Positions 1-9,023 of a stretch of DNA of 64,000 nucleotides are shown piece after piece. This DNA is from Sulfurimonas sp. (GTDB lineage Bacteria > Campylobacterota > Campylobacteria > Campylobacterales > Sulfurimonadaceae), in contig JAKITC010000004.1 in the NCBI GenBank assembly GCA_021648285.1, positions 27,771 through 91,770 of the forward strand, written 5' to 3'. The notes under the pieces are model-generated. The model ran no database searches and was not told the DNA's origin. It saw nothing but the letters and a program-made list of their open reading frames with translations. Within the stretch, counting starts at the first letter, position 1; each line of letters starts with the position of its first letter. Made by a program: the position numbers and the translations under genes.

Positions 1-1194
1 AGCTATTTTGTACCAGCAGTTATACTATCAGCAATACTATCTTTTTTTGGATGGTGGTTATTGGGTCCTGAGCCTCGTTTGGCTTATGCTGTGGTAGCAG
101 CAGTTGCAGTATTGATTATTGCCTGTCCATGTGCATTAGGACTTGCAACACCAATATCTATCATGGTTGGAACTGGTAGGGCTGCATTATCTGGAATATT
201 AATAAAAGATGCTAAAACTTTGGAGAGAATGGAAAAAGTAAATACTCTGGTTGTAGATAAAACTGGGACACTTACAGAGGGAAAACCAAAAGTGACCAGT
301 TTAATTGTAGAAGATGGTTTTGATAAAAAAGATGTTTTAAGATATGCCTCAAGCTTGGAGCGCTCAAGTGAACATCCCTTGGCAGAGGCAGTTGTCGAAT
401 ATGCAAAAGAAGAAGGTTTGACTTTATCCAATGTTGAAAACTTTAATGCTATTACTGGACAAGGTATTGTAGGGAAAATAGACAATAAAAAAATAGTATT
501 AGGAAGTGAAAAATTTTTAGAGAGTTTAAACATATCAACGAAAGATATAAGTGAAAAAGCCAATACTTTACGAAAAGAGGGAAAGGGCATTATCTTTATG
601 GCAATTGATTCGAAATTTAGTGCTATTATTGGGATCGAAGATCCAATTAAACTAACATCTGTGCAAGCCATTAAAGAACTTAGAGCTGAAGGTATTAAAG
701 TAGTTATGTTAAGTGGTGATAATGAGACTACAGCCAATGTTGTTGCGAAAAAACTAAATATTGATGAAGTTCATGCAAATATAATGCCAGATGAAAAAGC
801 GAAAATCATTAAGCAACTACAAGAGAACGGAGCAATCGTAGCTATGGCAGGGGATGGCATAAATGACGCACCTGCACTGGCTCAAGCAGATGTAGGTATT
901 GCTATGGGGACTGGTACCGATGTAGCAATAGAAAGTGCAGGAGTTACACTGATAAAAGGTGATTTAATAGGTATTGTAAAAGTATTAAAACTAAGTCGTG
1001 CCACTATGAAAAATATTAGACAAAACCTATTTTTTGCTTTTATATATAACAGCGCTGGGGTTCCAATAGCAGCAGGTGTCCTTTACCCATTTTTTGGTAT
1101 TTTGCTTTCACCGGTTATTGCAGCTGCAGCTATGAGTTTTAGTTCTGTGTCAGTTATAGTTAATGCTTTACGTTTAAAAAATATAAAAATATAA
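1..1194 (+). CDS. copA: Cu+-exporting P1B-type ATPase, C-terminal part (cut by left edge)
   Basis: The frame is open from base 1, so the listed TTG start at 61 is an artefact of the window edge and the true start lies upstream. Visible in order are the membrane ion-binding motif ACPCALG, the phosphorylation site DKTGTLTEG, the nucleotide-binding HP pair (SSEHPLAEA), the hinge GDGINDAP and two closing membrane helices. In the P1B family a CPC motif marks Cu+/Ag+ pumps of the inner membrane that move ions from cytoplasm to periplasm. The convergent CusABC genes downstream fit a second export step across the outer membrane. N-terminal metal-binding domains, if any, are outside the window. Confidence 0.93.
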   Translation, partial: SYFVPAVILSAILSFFGWWLLGPEPRLAYAVVAAVAVLIIACPCALGLATPISIMVGTGRAALSGILIKDAKTLERMEKVNTLVVDKTGTLTEGKPKVTSLIVEDGFDKKDVLRYASSLERSSEHPLAEAVVEYAKEEGLTLSNVENFNAITGQGIVGKIDNKKIVLGSEKFLESLNISTKDISEKANTLRKEGKGIIFMAIDSKFSAIIGIEDPIKLTSVQAIKELRAEGIKVVMLSGDNETTANVVAKKLNIDEVHANIMPDEKAKIIKQLQENGAIVAMAGDGINDAPALAQADVGIAMGTGTDVAIESAGVTLIKGDLIGIVKVLKLSRATMKNIRQNLFFAFIYNSAGVPIAAGVLYPFFGILLSPVIAAAAMSFSSVSVIVNALRLKNIKI

Positions 1195-1205
1195 TTAGAT
1201 ACTAA

Positions 1206-1328
1206 CTATCGATACCATAAGTAGTGCTCTATCATTACTTCTTCGCCTACCGCCGATGAACACTGCTCATACGCTGTCAGGGAAGTTTTTGCATCGATGA
1301 TAATATCTCCCCAAACACCCTGCCTCTT
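1206..1328 (-). pseudogene. Start-less 40-codon coding remnant in the copA-cusA gap
   Basis: The 282-base gap between copA and cusA holds no intact gene. On the minus strand 40 codons are open between two stops, with no ATG near the beginning, and the stretch is visibly richer in G+C than its surroundings. The translation ends VMIEHYLWYR, which resembles the end of the haem-motif lipoprotein at 7366 (VMIEHHYGVEG); the DNA shares an 11-base match (TGCTCTATCAT). It may be the tail of a lost paralogue or an unrelated decayed gene. The listed plus-strand 68-residue ORF over the same gap has no protein-like features. Confidence 0.3.
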
Positions 1329-1476
1329 TTATATAAACATTATCTATCTATTTTTTAAATTCGTTAAACTGCTCTTTCATTGGAGGTATCATTTTGCTGA
1401 GGTTTTCTTGATATATGTTTCGCGAAAAATATTTTATGATATTAAAATAATAAACTTTCTTAAGTGTTATCTATCA

Positions 1477-4400
1477 TTAAACATCTTTACTTTTAGACAG
1501 TAACTCTTTTTTTGCATAAATCTCAAAAAGAATTGGAATTATAACAAGACTTAAAATTGCTGAAGATATAATACCGCCAAGCATTGGAGCAGCAATACGC
1601 TGCATAACTTCACTTCCAACTCCGTGTGTGTACATAATAGGAGCTAAACCGGCAAGAATTGCAAACACAGTCATAAGTTTTGGTCTAACCCTTTGAACAG
1701 CTCCTTCATAAATAGCTTCACTTAGATGTTTTAGATTAAAAGCGGTACCATGTTTTTCTTGTGCCTCATCTACGCTCTCTTGCAAATATACTATCATCAC
1801 AATTGCTGTCTCGGCCGCAACACCTAAGAGGGCTAGAAATCCAACAATAACGGCGATACTCATAGCAAAATTTAGCATATCTATATATATTAAACCTCCA
1901 AGTAGCGCAAATGGAAGGGTTAAAAATACAATTAGTGTTGGAACCATCTGTTTAAGTGCAAAATATATGAGTACTAAAATACTTAATAAAACAGCGGGAA
2001 TAATCCATGTTATTTTTTGCATTGCTGATTCTAAATATTCAGATTGTCCAGCCCATTCAATATAGTATCCTGGCTCAAAATTAATCTCATCTATGAGTTT
2101 TTTAGCTCCATTTTTATAATCTGTTGCAGTGATACCCTCGTTGGGTGTAATATATACAAAGGTTACTGGATTAGCCATTTCAGATTTAATAACTGAAGCG
2201 CTTTGTCTATATTCAATTGTTGCAAAAGTAGAGAAAGGTACAAACCCAAGTTTTGTTTTAATTTGTATATTTTTTATACTCTCAATTGAACGCCTCTCAT
2301 CACCCTCTAAGCGAAGTGTGATTGGATAGCGTTCTAACCCTTTGTACATTGTTGAGACTTTCATTCCACCAATAGCTAATGACGTATAATGAAGCAGAGT
2401 GTTTTTAGCTAAACCATAGCGCTGCAATGATTCTTCATCTATATCAATATCTAAGTAATATCCGGCACTTGCTTGATCTGCAAAGACAGATAGGGTTTTA
2501 TCAAATGAACGAAGTTTATTTTCTATCTCTTTTCCATATTTTTGAAGACCCTCTGGAGTTTGGCCATAAAGTTTAATCCCCAATGGTGTTCTGATTCCAC
2601 TTAAAAGCATATCAATACGCCCACGAATTGGGTATGTCCAAGAGTTTGTAAGCCCTGGGACTTGAAGAGCATCTTCCATTTCTTGACGAAGCTTTTCATA
2701 TGTCATACCCTCTCGCCATTCACTTTCAGGTTTAAACGTGATAATAGTCTCTATCATACCTAAAGGCGCTGGGTCTGTTGCTGTATCTGCACGACCACCT
2801 TTACCAAAAACAGTTTCAACTTCAGGAAATGATTTAAGGATTTTATCTGTTTTTTGTGTCAAGGCTTTAGACTGATCAACAGAGATTCCATAAGGAGTTA
2901 CCGGCATATACATAAAAGTTTGTTCATTAAGCATCGGCATAAATTCCCATTTAAGAGAGTTAAAAAGTGGGTACATATAACCTAAAGAGGCAACAACACC
3001 AACTATTACAAGATACTTTAATTTTAATCCATAAACTATAATGGGATGATAAAGCCATATAAAAAATCTGTTAAGAGGATTTTTATTTTCAGGTAAGATT
3101 TTTCCTTTTACAAAAAATACCATAAGCACAGGGACTAAAGTTATACTAAGCAGTGCTCCGGCTGACATGGCAAAAGTTTTTGTAAAGGCTAGAGGCGTAA
3201 AGAGTAAACCTTCTTGTCCAGAGAGTGCAAAAATAGGTAAAAAAGAAACAACTATAAGAGCAAGAGCAAAAAATATTGGGCGACCAACAAGTTGTGATGA
3301 TTTTAAAATAATATCTATACGCTCCTTGTCTGTAGGTACGCGTTTCTCTTTAACTTCGAACTTATGTAACATTTTATGGGCATTTTCAATCATAACAATA
3401 CTGGCATCTACCATTGCACCAATTGCAATTGCGATTCCACCTAAACTCATTATATTTGAGCCTATATCAAATAAGTACATGAGCAAGAAAGTAATGCCAA
3501 CAGTTAATGGAAGTACAATTAAAACGATTAAAGATGAGCGAAAATGCATCAAAAATAGTCCAATTATAATAACAACGATAATAGACTCTTCAAGGAGTGT
3601 TGTTTTTAGTGTATCTACTGCTTTTTCTATCAAGGCAGAGCGGTCATAAACTGTAATAACATCAACTCCCTCAACTTTTAGCTCTTTCATCTTTTTATCA
3701 ATGCGCTTAATGGCAGAGTAAACATCTTCACCATATCGTAAAAGTACAATACCTCCGACAACTTCACCTTCCCCATTTAAATCTGCTATACCACGCCTAG
3801 AAGCAGGGGTAAGTTCAACTCTGGCAATATCTCCAAGAGTTACAGCAATACCATCTTTTCGCGTAACTACAAGTTTTCTAATGTCATCTAAATCTTTAAC
3901 ATAACCTTTGGCTTGAACCATCCACTCAAAACCATTTTCAATAATAATTCGTCCACCAGTATCATTATTGTTTTTTTGAAGAACCTTTGCTATGGTGTTA
4001 ATATTTAAATTGTAACGAATAAGGTTGTCATTATTTATAGTGACTTGATAGGTTGGTATAAAACCACCGATAGAAGCAACTTCACTTACACCATCTACGC
4101 CCATAAGAGCATATTTGTAATAATAATCTTGTAAAGTTCTAAGCTCGGCTAAATTTTTTGTCTTTGAAGTAAGTGCATACTCATAAGCCCAACCAACACC
4201 ACTAGCATCTGGCCCAAGTGAGACTTCCATAGAATCAGGAAGTTGGGATTGGATGGAAGAGAGTTGCTCTAAAACACGACTTCTAGCCCAGTAAAGGTCG
4301 GTTCCTTCTTTAAATATGATATATATTAAACCATTTTCATAAGTAGAATATCCACGAACCGTATCAATATTTGCGATAGCTAAAAATTGTGATACTAAAG

Positions 4401-4602
4401 GATATGTCCCTTGGTCTTCAATGATTTCAGGAGATTGCCCCGGCCATTTTATCTGTACAATTGCCTGAGGAGGAGATAAATCAGGAAGTGCATCAAGTGG
4501 TGTGTTTTTTAAAGAGTAGTATGAACCCATAGTAAAAAATAGAGCCATCATTAGTATAAGAAATTTATTCCTTATACTAAATTCAATTAATTTTTCAATC
4601 AT
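1477..4602 (-). CDS. cusA: CusA-type Cu(I)/Ag(I) RND efflux pump
   Basis: At 1041 residues this has the usual length of a heavy-metal RND transporter, with an N-terminal membrane helix, the CusA-typical GVGWAYEYAL stretch, and the charged helix-4 motif GAMVDASIVMIENAH used for proton relay. The three methionines that carry Cu(I)/Ag(I) through E. coli CusA appear to be conserved, in FMYMPVT, LGMIETI and RIDMLLSG, which argues for copper/silver rather than Zn/Co/Ni. It is the last gene of a minus-strand cluster, 2 bases after CusB. It should form the inner-membrane part of a tripartite pump that expels metal from periplasm or cytoplasm. Confidence 0.94.
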   Translation of the reverse strand: MIEKLIEFSIRNKFLILMMALFFTMGSYYSLKNTPLDALPDLSPPQAIVQIKWPGQSPEIIEDQGTYPLVSQFLAIANIDTVRGYSTYENGLIYIIFKEGTDLYWARSRVLEQLSSIQSQLPDSMEVSLGPDASGVGWAYEYALTSKTKNLAELRTLQDYYYKYALMGVDGVSEVASIGGFIPTYQVTINNDNLIRYNLNINTIAKVLQKNNNDTGGRIIIENGFEWMVQAKGYVKDLDDIRKLVVTRKDGIAVTLGDIARVELTPASRRGIADLNGEGEVVGGIVLLRYGEDVYSAIKRIDKKMKELKVEGVDVITVYDRSALIEKAVDTLKTTLLEESIIVVIIIGLFLMHFRSSLIVLIVLPLTVGITFLLMYLFDIGSNIMSLGGIAIAIGAMVDASIVMIENAHKMLHKFEVKEKRVPTDKERIDIILKSSQLVGRPIFFALALIVVSFLPIFALSGQEGLLFTPLAFTKTFAMSAGALLSITLVPVLMVFFVKGKILPENKNPLNRFFIWLYHPIIVYGLKLKYLVIVGVVASLGYMYPLFNSLKWEFMPMLNEQTFMYMPVTPYGISVDQSKALTQKTDKILKSFPEVETVFGKGGRADTATDPAPLGMIETIITFKPESEWREGMTYEKLRQEMEDALQVPGLTNSWTYPIRGRIDMLLSGIRTPLGIKLYGQTPEGLQKYGKEIENKLRSFDKTLSVFADQASAGYYLDIDIDEESLQRYGLAKNTLLHYTSLAIGGMKVSTMYKGLERYPITLRLEGDERRSIESIKNIQIKTKLGFVPFSTFATIEYRQSASVIKSEMANPVTFVYITPNEGITATDYKNGAKKLIDEINFEPGYYIEWAGQSEYLESAMQKITWIIPAVLLSILVLIYFALKQMVPTLIVFLTLPFALLGGLIYIDMLNFAMSIAVIVGFLALLGVAAETAIVMIVYLQESVDEAQEKHGTAFNLKHLSEAIYEGAVQRVRPKLMTVFAILAGLAPIMYTHGVGSEVMQRIAAPMLGGIISSAILSLVIIPILFEIYAKKELLSKSKDV

Positions 4603-4604
4603 AA

Positions 4605-5606
4605 TTAATACAACTCATTTATTTGAGCATCTGAATCCATCATAAATAGAGCGTTATTTACTACTTCATCGCCTTCGTCTAAACCAGCTACAACTTTGTA
4701 AGTATTTGCATCAATAATTTTAACACTTACTTCAAGAGGCTCATACTCACCCTCATACTCACCAACCATAAAGACATAGTATTTTGAATTTTTACGAATC
4801 ACTGCTGTTGTTGGTAGAGTTAGTTGAGTCTCTTTTCCTTTAACAGAGATAACTGTCGCATACATCCCTGGAAAAAGTTTATGATCTTTGTTGTTTACTT
4901 GTAAGCGTAGGGTTAGTGTAGCAATTTTAGGATCAAGTTGCGGATATAAGAGCTTTTTATTTGTAGTATATGTTTTCTCTAAGCCCTTAAAAGTCAGTTC
5001 ATACTTTTTAATACTTGTTATGTTTGTGCGTTGCTCTGAAAAAAGTTTTGCTTCCACCCAAACTTCATCAAGATTTACAATCTGAAAAAGCTTTTGTTTT
5101 GCATTAAAAGCGGAACCTTTATCAATGTTTTTAACAAAAATGTAACCATCTATTGGAGAGTAGATTGTAGTATTTGGTGAAACTTTTCTTTTTTTTGTGA
5201 TTTCTGCTATCTCTTTATTACTTATTCCTAAAAGTTTTAATTTTAATTTTGCACTCTCTAACATACTTTTATTTGGACGCTTTTTATTGTATTTTATTGT
5301 ATTTAAATACTCATCTTTTGCCTTAAGCACTTCAGGAGAATAAACTGTTAATAGTGGTTCACCTTTTTTTACATATTTATATATTTTATCTGCATATAGT
5401 TTTACAACATAACCGCCAAACCTTGGAGAGACACTGTTCATACGTGTTTGATCCATAGTGACATAGCCATAGTTTTTTATGCGCTGGGCTTTAGTTTCTT
5501 TTTTTACTTTTACAGTTTGTACGCTAAAAAGTTGTTCAACTGTTGCCTCTTTAGCGAGTAGTACCAAGGGTAAGACCAGTAACAACAGTTTAATTAATAT
5601 TTTCAT
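4605..5606 (-). CDS. cusB: CusB-like periplasmic adaptor (membrane fusion protein)
   Basis: A 333-residue protein with an N-terminal signal sequence (LLLLVLPLVLLAKEA). It has the HlyD/CusB arrangement: a barrel-sandwich half (SPRFGGYVVKLYADKIYKYVKKGE), a helical hairpin (about 90-135), the second lipoyl half (IYSPIDGYIFVKNIDKGS) and a beta-barrel/membrane-proximal part. It should link CusA to the outer-membrane channel. It is shorter than E. coli CusB (about 400) and lacks an extended Met-rich N-terminus, so metal binding may be supplied by the Met-rich neighbours. It overlaps the upstream TolC-like gene by 4 bases (ATGA), indicating translational coupling. Confidence 0.9.
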   Translation of the reverse strand: MKILIKLLLLVLPLVLLAKEATVEQLFSVQTVKVKKETKAQRIKNYGYVTMDQTRMNSVSPRFGGYVVKLYADKIYKYVKKGEPLLTVYSPEVLKAKDEYLNTIKYNKKRPNKSMLESAKLKLKLLGISNKEIAEITKKRKVSPNTTIYSPIDGYIFVKNIDKGSAFNAKQKLFQIVNLDEVWVEAKLFSEQRTNITSIKKYELTFKGLEKTYTTNKKLLYPQLDPKIATLTLRLQVNNKDHKLFPGMYATVISVKGKETQLTLPTTAVIRKNSKYYVFMVGEYEGEYEPLEVSVKIIDANTYKVVAGLDEGDEVVNNALFMMDSDAQINELY

Positions 5607-6781
5607 TTCATCTCTCCTGAAAGGGCTGATATTTTAGCAAGGGAGCGATTGTAATTTGCTATTGCTCTTATGCTTTTTTGTTCAAGTTTTAGCTTTTGTA
5701 CTAAAATATCTATATATTTAAACAAATCTCCACCGGTTGAGATAGAAGAAGAGGTTAAGTCAAACATATGTTCTATTTGAGGAAGAGCTTGTTTATGTAC
5801 AATATTATAAATATTATATGCTGATTTCATCTCTAAGTAAGCAGTTTTAAACTCTGAATCTAGTTTTATTTTTATATCTTCTTTTTTACTTTGTGCAACG
5901 AGTGTTAATTTTCTTGCTTTTTGTTCTTTGTAATCTTCTGACCCATAAATAGGAAGACTTACTCCAATACCAAATGTTGCAAAATTATCAAAATTATTTC
6001 TATAAGAATAACCAGCTAAAAGATTTATATCTGGATAATGATTTAACTCGGCTGTTTTTACCAAGGCTCTGCTTTTTTGAATCTCTTTGTTCTTTATGGC
6101 AAGAGAGTGGTTATTTACCAGATTCTCTTGCAAGCTATCTTTACTTGGCATATCTGAAATGCTAAGTTTTAACTCTAGTTTTTCAACTTTAAAAGATGCT
6201 AAGTAAGATAATTTTGCATAAGCAGTATAAATTTTAGCATCTAAATCACTTTTTTGAATACGCAGATCTGAAAGAGTTAACTCCGCAGACATAATTCCCA
6301 TATGCTGGTTATTAGAAGTAGTTGTATAAGATTCAAAAAGTTCTATATTTTGTTTTGTCAACTCCTCATAATCATCAATAATTTTATAAATATTTTTAAG
6401 TTCCCATACGGTAAAAGCTTGATTTTTTATTTTCTCAACTAAGCTTACTTTAGCCTGTTGTAAATTTTCATTTAATACACTCTCTTGTGCAAGGGCAACC
6501 TTTTTTAGACTATCCCTTTTGCCAAAATAGGGAAGTTTTTGTTGAAAAAGTAATGTTTTTTGACTCATAGCTTGAGCTTCATCTATGGTGTTTTGTGTGT
6601 AAGATATTATAGGATTAGAAAATAGATTAGCAAGTTTTATATCTGAACGATTTGCATGTATACGATGAGTTATAGACTCTAAAGATGGATTTTTTTCTAA
6701 TGCTTTTGTTATCACTTCATCAAGGCTTAAGCCATAAAGGCTTGAAGCAAAAAGAGATAGGGCTAAAAACAGATTTTTCAT
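5603..6781 (-). CDS. TolC/CusC-family outer-membrane efflux channel
   Basis: 392 residues beginning with a signal peptide (LFLALSLFASSLYG) and followed by long amphipathic helices with the two-fold repeat of outer membrane efflux proteins; each half carries an N/P-I motif region (NPIISYTQN, YPDINLLAGYSY). No lipobox cysteine is visible, unlike E. coli CusC. It overlaps cusB by 4 bases and follows the YtkA-like gene by 9 bases, so it is part of the same copper-efflux operon and is the likely outer-membrane exit duct. Confidence 0.88.
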   Translation of the reverse strand: MKNLFLALSLFASSLYGLSLDEVITKALEKNPSLESITHRIHANRSDIKLANLFSNPIISYTQNTIDEAQAMSQKTLLFQQKLPYFGKRDSLKKVALAQESVLNENLQQAKVSLVEKIKNQAFTVWELKNIYKIIDDYEELTKQNIELFESYTTTSNNQHMGIMSAELTLSDLRIQKSDLDAKIYTAYAKLSYLASFKVEKLELKLSISDMPSKDSLQENLVNNHSLAIKNKEIQKSRALVKTAELNHYPDINLLAGYSYRNNFDNFATFGIGVSLPIYGSEDYKEQKARKLTLVAQSKKEDIKIKLDSEFKTAYLEMKSAYNIYNIVHKQALPQIEHMFDLTSSSISTGGDLFKYIDILVQKLKLEQKSIRAIANYNRSLAKISALSGEMK

Positions 6782-6790
6782 TTTGTACCT

Positions 6791-7177
6791 TTAAAAATTA
6801 AATGAGGTCTTAACGCGTGATTTTTTTCCTTTGGCAGGAGCGATAAAAATATGAAACTGCCATGTTCCACTCATTGCAATATTTACAGTAACTTCATATT
6901 TTCCATTGCCTAAGTCTTTTGCTTTAGCTTTAGATGCCATAGCTGGCATACCTGGCATTGCTGGCATAAAAGCTTTTACACTTATCTTCGCATCTTTTAG
7001 AACTTTATCTTTTTGAGTTATATCAAGTATAAAAGTATTTGAACCTGTTGTGAGAGGTTTGTTTGAGCTAATATGAATTTTTGTGCTCCTACTCTTTGCA
7101 TCTTTGTCAAATGCTGCCCCTTGTAGTAGAGCAACGCTCAAAGCTAAAGCGAATAAAACTGTTAAAATCTTCTTCAT
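6791..7177 (-). CDS. Secreted Met-rich YtkA-like protein
   Basis: 128 residues with a signal peptide (VLFALALSVALLQGAA) and an immunoglobulin-like beta fold of the FixH/YtkA-like type. A methionine-rich loop (FMPAMPGMPAM) lies in the middle, a common way to bind Cu(I) in the periplasm. It is the first gene of the tight cus cluster, 9 bases before the TolC-like gene. By position it may be a periplasmic copper donor analogous in role, not in sequence, to CusF. The function is inferred; the fold assignment is by pattern only. Confidence 0.75.
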   Translation of the reverse strand: MKKILTVLFALALSVALLQGAAFDKDAKSRSTKIHISSNKPLTTGSNTFILDITQKDKVLKDAKISVKAFMPAMPGMPAMASKAKAKDLGNGKYEVTVNIAMSGTWQFHIFIAPAKGKKSRVKTSFNF

Positions 7178-7273
7178 AATCTGTCCTTTTTTGTTTTAAT
7201 ATTGTGTATTTTATCTAAGTTTTGTGTAGGGAGTGTGTAGATGTTTTGTAACATTTATTGAATGTGACCTAGT

Positions 7274-7360
7274 TCAATATAAAGTGTTAAAAATAGAAAC
7301 CATAATGGTGATAACTACTGAACTAAGAAGAAGTGTTTTACGATTTTTTGATGAATTTTC
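7274..7360 (-). pseudogene. Possible small single-helix membrane protein with frameshifted start
   Basis: In the 188-base gap between the lipoprotein gene and the YtkA-like gene, a 28-codon frame encodes a basic stretch followed by one hydrophobic helix (LLLSSVVITIMVSIFNTLY) and a stop. It has no start of its own: the ATG at 7362-7360, preceded by AGGGG, is one frame off and gives only 15 codons. Adding one A to the AAAA run after that ATG would give a clean 30-residue protein. Either a decayed gene, a sequencing indel, or chance. Confidence 0.3.
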
Positions 7361-7365
7361 ATAAC

Positions 7366-7746
7366 TTACCCCTCTACTCCATAATGATGCTCTATCATCA
7401 CTTTTTCATACTCATCTGGTTGTAATTTACCTTGATTTTGCATATAGCCAATCATTCGTCTAAGAGTTGGTTTCCATTCATTAGCAGAGTGTAAATTTTT
7501 ATCTTTCATGCCATGACACTGAGTACAGTATCTGTTTGCAATAATATAAGGTTTTGAATGTTCTCCTTCTTTTGTAGTCTTAAGTTTAGAACTATTGTTT
7601 GCAGAACCCATATTCATCATTCCCATCATGGGCATCATTGACATTATCCCCATACCAGAATGTCCATCCCCACTCTTTTGCATTGCCATACACCCTGTTA
7701 ATGTAAGACTTATAGTCATTACCAGTGAATATTTTAATATTTTCAT
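7366..7746 (-). CDS. Met-rich lipoprotein with one c-type haem motif
   Basis: 126 residues. A lipoprotein signal (LTLTGC, lipid-bearing Cys about position 19) is followed by a striking Met/Gly segment (MGIMSMMPMMGMMNMG) and then a small cytochrome-like domain with one CxxCH motif (CTQCHGMKD). Several downstream Met and His residues could supply the sixth haem ligand. Its place beside the cus genes suggests periplasmic copper binding or copper-linked redox sensing; this is inference. Its ATG overlaps the stop of the broken upstream ORF (ATGA). Confidence 0.8.
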   Translation of the reverse strand: MKILKYSLVMTISLTLTGCMAMQKSGDGHSGMGIMSMMPMMGMMNMGSANNSSKLKTTKEGEHSKPYIIANRYCTQCHGMKDKNLHSANEWKPTLRRMIGYMQNQGKLQPDEYEKVMIEHHYGVEG

Positions 7747-7939
7747 TTTTGTTGTTCCTTCTGATATTTGTTTAATATCCAGTCATCCAAAGTAACTTGA
7801 ACATCTTTAAACTCCAAATCTTCTGCCTTTACTTTTACCTTTGTGTAATTCCAACATACGAATAAGAACCTTGTTCGTACTTGTAGTTGTAATAAGTGCT
7901 GTTGTTAATAAAGATGACAATACCATATATATTCCTCAT
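7743..7939 (-). pseudogene. Frameshifted small gene upstream of the haem-motif lipoprotein
   Basis: Not in the ORF track. From ATG at 7939 a 34-codon frame reads protein-like sequence (YYNYKYEQGSYSYVG) and stops at 7835. The next frame continues with KVKVKAEDLEFKDVQVT and LDDWILNKYQKEQQK and ends in a TGA that overlaps the lipoprotein ATG (ATGA), typical of a coupled operon. One extra A in the AAA run near 7844 would fuse the two into a single protein of about 65 residues. The product is not recognised. It is either a real frameshift or a homopolymer error in the assembly. Confidence 0.5.
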
Positions 7940-8004
7940 GTAATCAAGTGATATTAACTAGAATTGTAATAATTTTGTGTGTAGAGTTTGTGTATAATGA
8001 AAAA

Positions 8005-8256
8005 ATGAATTTAATTAAAATAGACGACTCAAATGGAGAATCATTAAAGATATATCATAAGCTGAGAGATAATGCATTTTCTCCTAGTTGGTGGGAAAAA
8101 TTATCAAAAGATAATCAAGATGAAATATCAAAAAGTATCACAAATATGATGCAACTAACAATAGCAATTCGGGAATATTATTTAATGAATAGATTAACTG
8201 ATATTTCAAATTGGAATTTTAGAACCGTAAATGATAATATAAATGTGAGCGAGTAA
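8005..8256 (+). CDS. Unrecognised 83-residue protein whose N-terminus copies the SpoU methyltransferase start
   Basis: The ORF track starts at 7948, but ATG 8005 is preferred because its first 25 residues (MNLIKIDDSN..IYHKLRDNAF) match the start of the methyltransferase at 9020 (MNLIKINNSN..IYHKLRENAF), and the DNA is about 80% identical over the first 77 bases. After that the two diverge completely; the remainder (SPSWWEKLSKDNQDEISK...) is not recognised. It looks like a chimeric or truncated duplicate left by the event that placed the BRO-N gene here. Whether it is expressed is unknown. Confidence 0.5.
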   Translation: MNLIKIDDSNGESLKIYHKLRDNAFSPSWWEKLSKDNQDEISKSITNMMQLTIAIREYYLMNRLTDISNWNFRTVNDNINVSE

Positions 8257-8382
8257 AAAATGAACATACAAAACTCAAAACAAAAAGCCTTAACGCAATA
8301 TATTAGTATTACAAAATGACATATTTTTCTATAAGCCAAATTCTTTACACTATGATATGCAAAACTATCAAGGATTTATAAG

Positions 8383-8970
8383 ATGAATCAACAAGATGCT
8401 ATAAAAATATTTGAAGAAAAACAAGTGCGAACTCTTTGGGATGAAGACCAAGAGGAGTGGTATGTTTCTATTGTAGATGTAATTGAAATTTTGGCAGAAA
8501 GTAAAAATCCTCAAGCATATTGGAGAAAGCTTAAGCAACGGCTAAAAGAAGAAGGAAATGAAACCGTGACAAATTGTCACGGTTTGAAAATGAAAGCAGC
8601 AGATGGCAAAATGAGGCTTACAGATGAGTGGAAAGACAAGGGTGTGCAAGAGGGATTGGAATTTGCAACTCTTACAGATATTATTACAAAGACTTGGGCT
8701 GATAAAACAAGCAAAGAGTATAAAATATTAAAAGGACTAAAAAAAGAAAACTTACGGGACAATATGACAAATACAGAACTTATTTTAAACATGCTTGCAG
8801 AAGCTTCTACCAAAGATATATCACAAGCAACAAATCCTAAAAATTTAGATGAAAGTAAAAAAGTAGCTAAACAAGGTGGAGATGTGGCAAAAGAAGCACT
8901 TGAAGCAAAAACAGGTAAAAAAGTAGTGACTGATTTAAATGCTAAGACAATATTGGAAAATAAAAAATGA
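8383..8970 (+). CDS. BRO-N (phage antirepressor-type) domain protein
   Basis: 195 residues. The first roughly 110 have the BRO-N pattern: FEEKQVRTLWDEDQEEWYVS, then VDVIEILAESKNPQAYWRKL and LKMKAADGKMRLTD. The C-terminal half (TELILNMLAEASTKDIS, GGDVAKEALEAKTGKKV) is the tail common in chromosomal members of the family. BRO-N proteins bind DNA and are common in prophages and mobile accessory genes; the cellular role of stand-alone copies is not established. A 126-base non-coding leader precedes it, with a possible -10 (TATGAT). It sits between two copies of the methyltransferase 5' end, supporting acquisition by insertion. Confidence 0.8.
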   Translation: MNQQDAIKIFEEKQVRTLWDEDQEEWYVSIVDVIEILAESKNPQAYWRKLKQRLKEEGNETVTNCHGLKMKAADGKMRLTDEWKDKGVQEGLEFATLTDIITKTWADKTSKEYKILKGLKKENLRDNMTNTELILNMLAEASTKDISQATNPKNLDESKKVAKQGGDVAKEALEAKTGKKVVTDLNAKTILENKK

Positions 8971-9023
8971 AATTTCAGCACTTTTTGAAAGATTATTACC
9001 TCAACATGCAAAGAAAGAGATGA
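8967..9023 (+). CDS. Possible 18-codon coupling ORF between BRO-N and the methyltransferase
   Basis: Too short for the ORF track. ATG at 8967 overlaps the BRO-N stop (ATGA), and its own TGA at 9021 overlaps the methyltransferase ATG at 9020 (again ATGA), giving MKFQHFLKDYYLNMQRKR. The exact double overlap could couple translation through all three genes, or it may be the leftover tail of an older gene. No homology is recognised; a chance origin is quite possible at this length. Confidence 0.3.
   Translation: MKFQHFLKDYYLNMQRKR

Noticed and set aside
84-737. 217-residue minus-strand ORF over copA
   Set aside because: It is the complement of a clearly conserved P-type ATPase frame and has no family-like motifs.
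1297-1503. 68-residue plus-strand ORF in the copA-cusA gap
   Set aside because: AT-rich with no ribosome site, and its end overlaps the conserved cusA 3' end.
3167-3649. 160-residue plus-strand ORF over cusA
   Set aside because: Shadow of the RND transporter; low-complexity composition with no recognisable motif.
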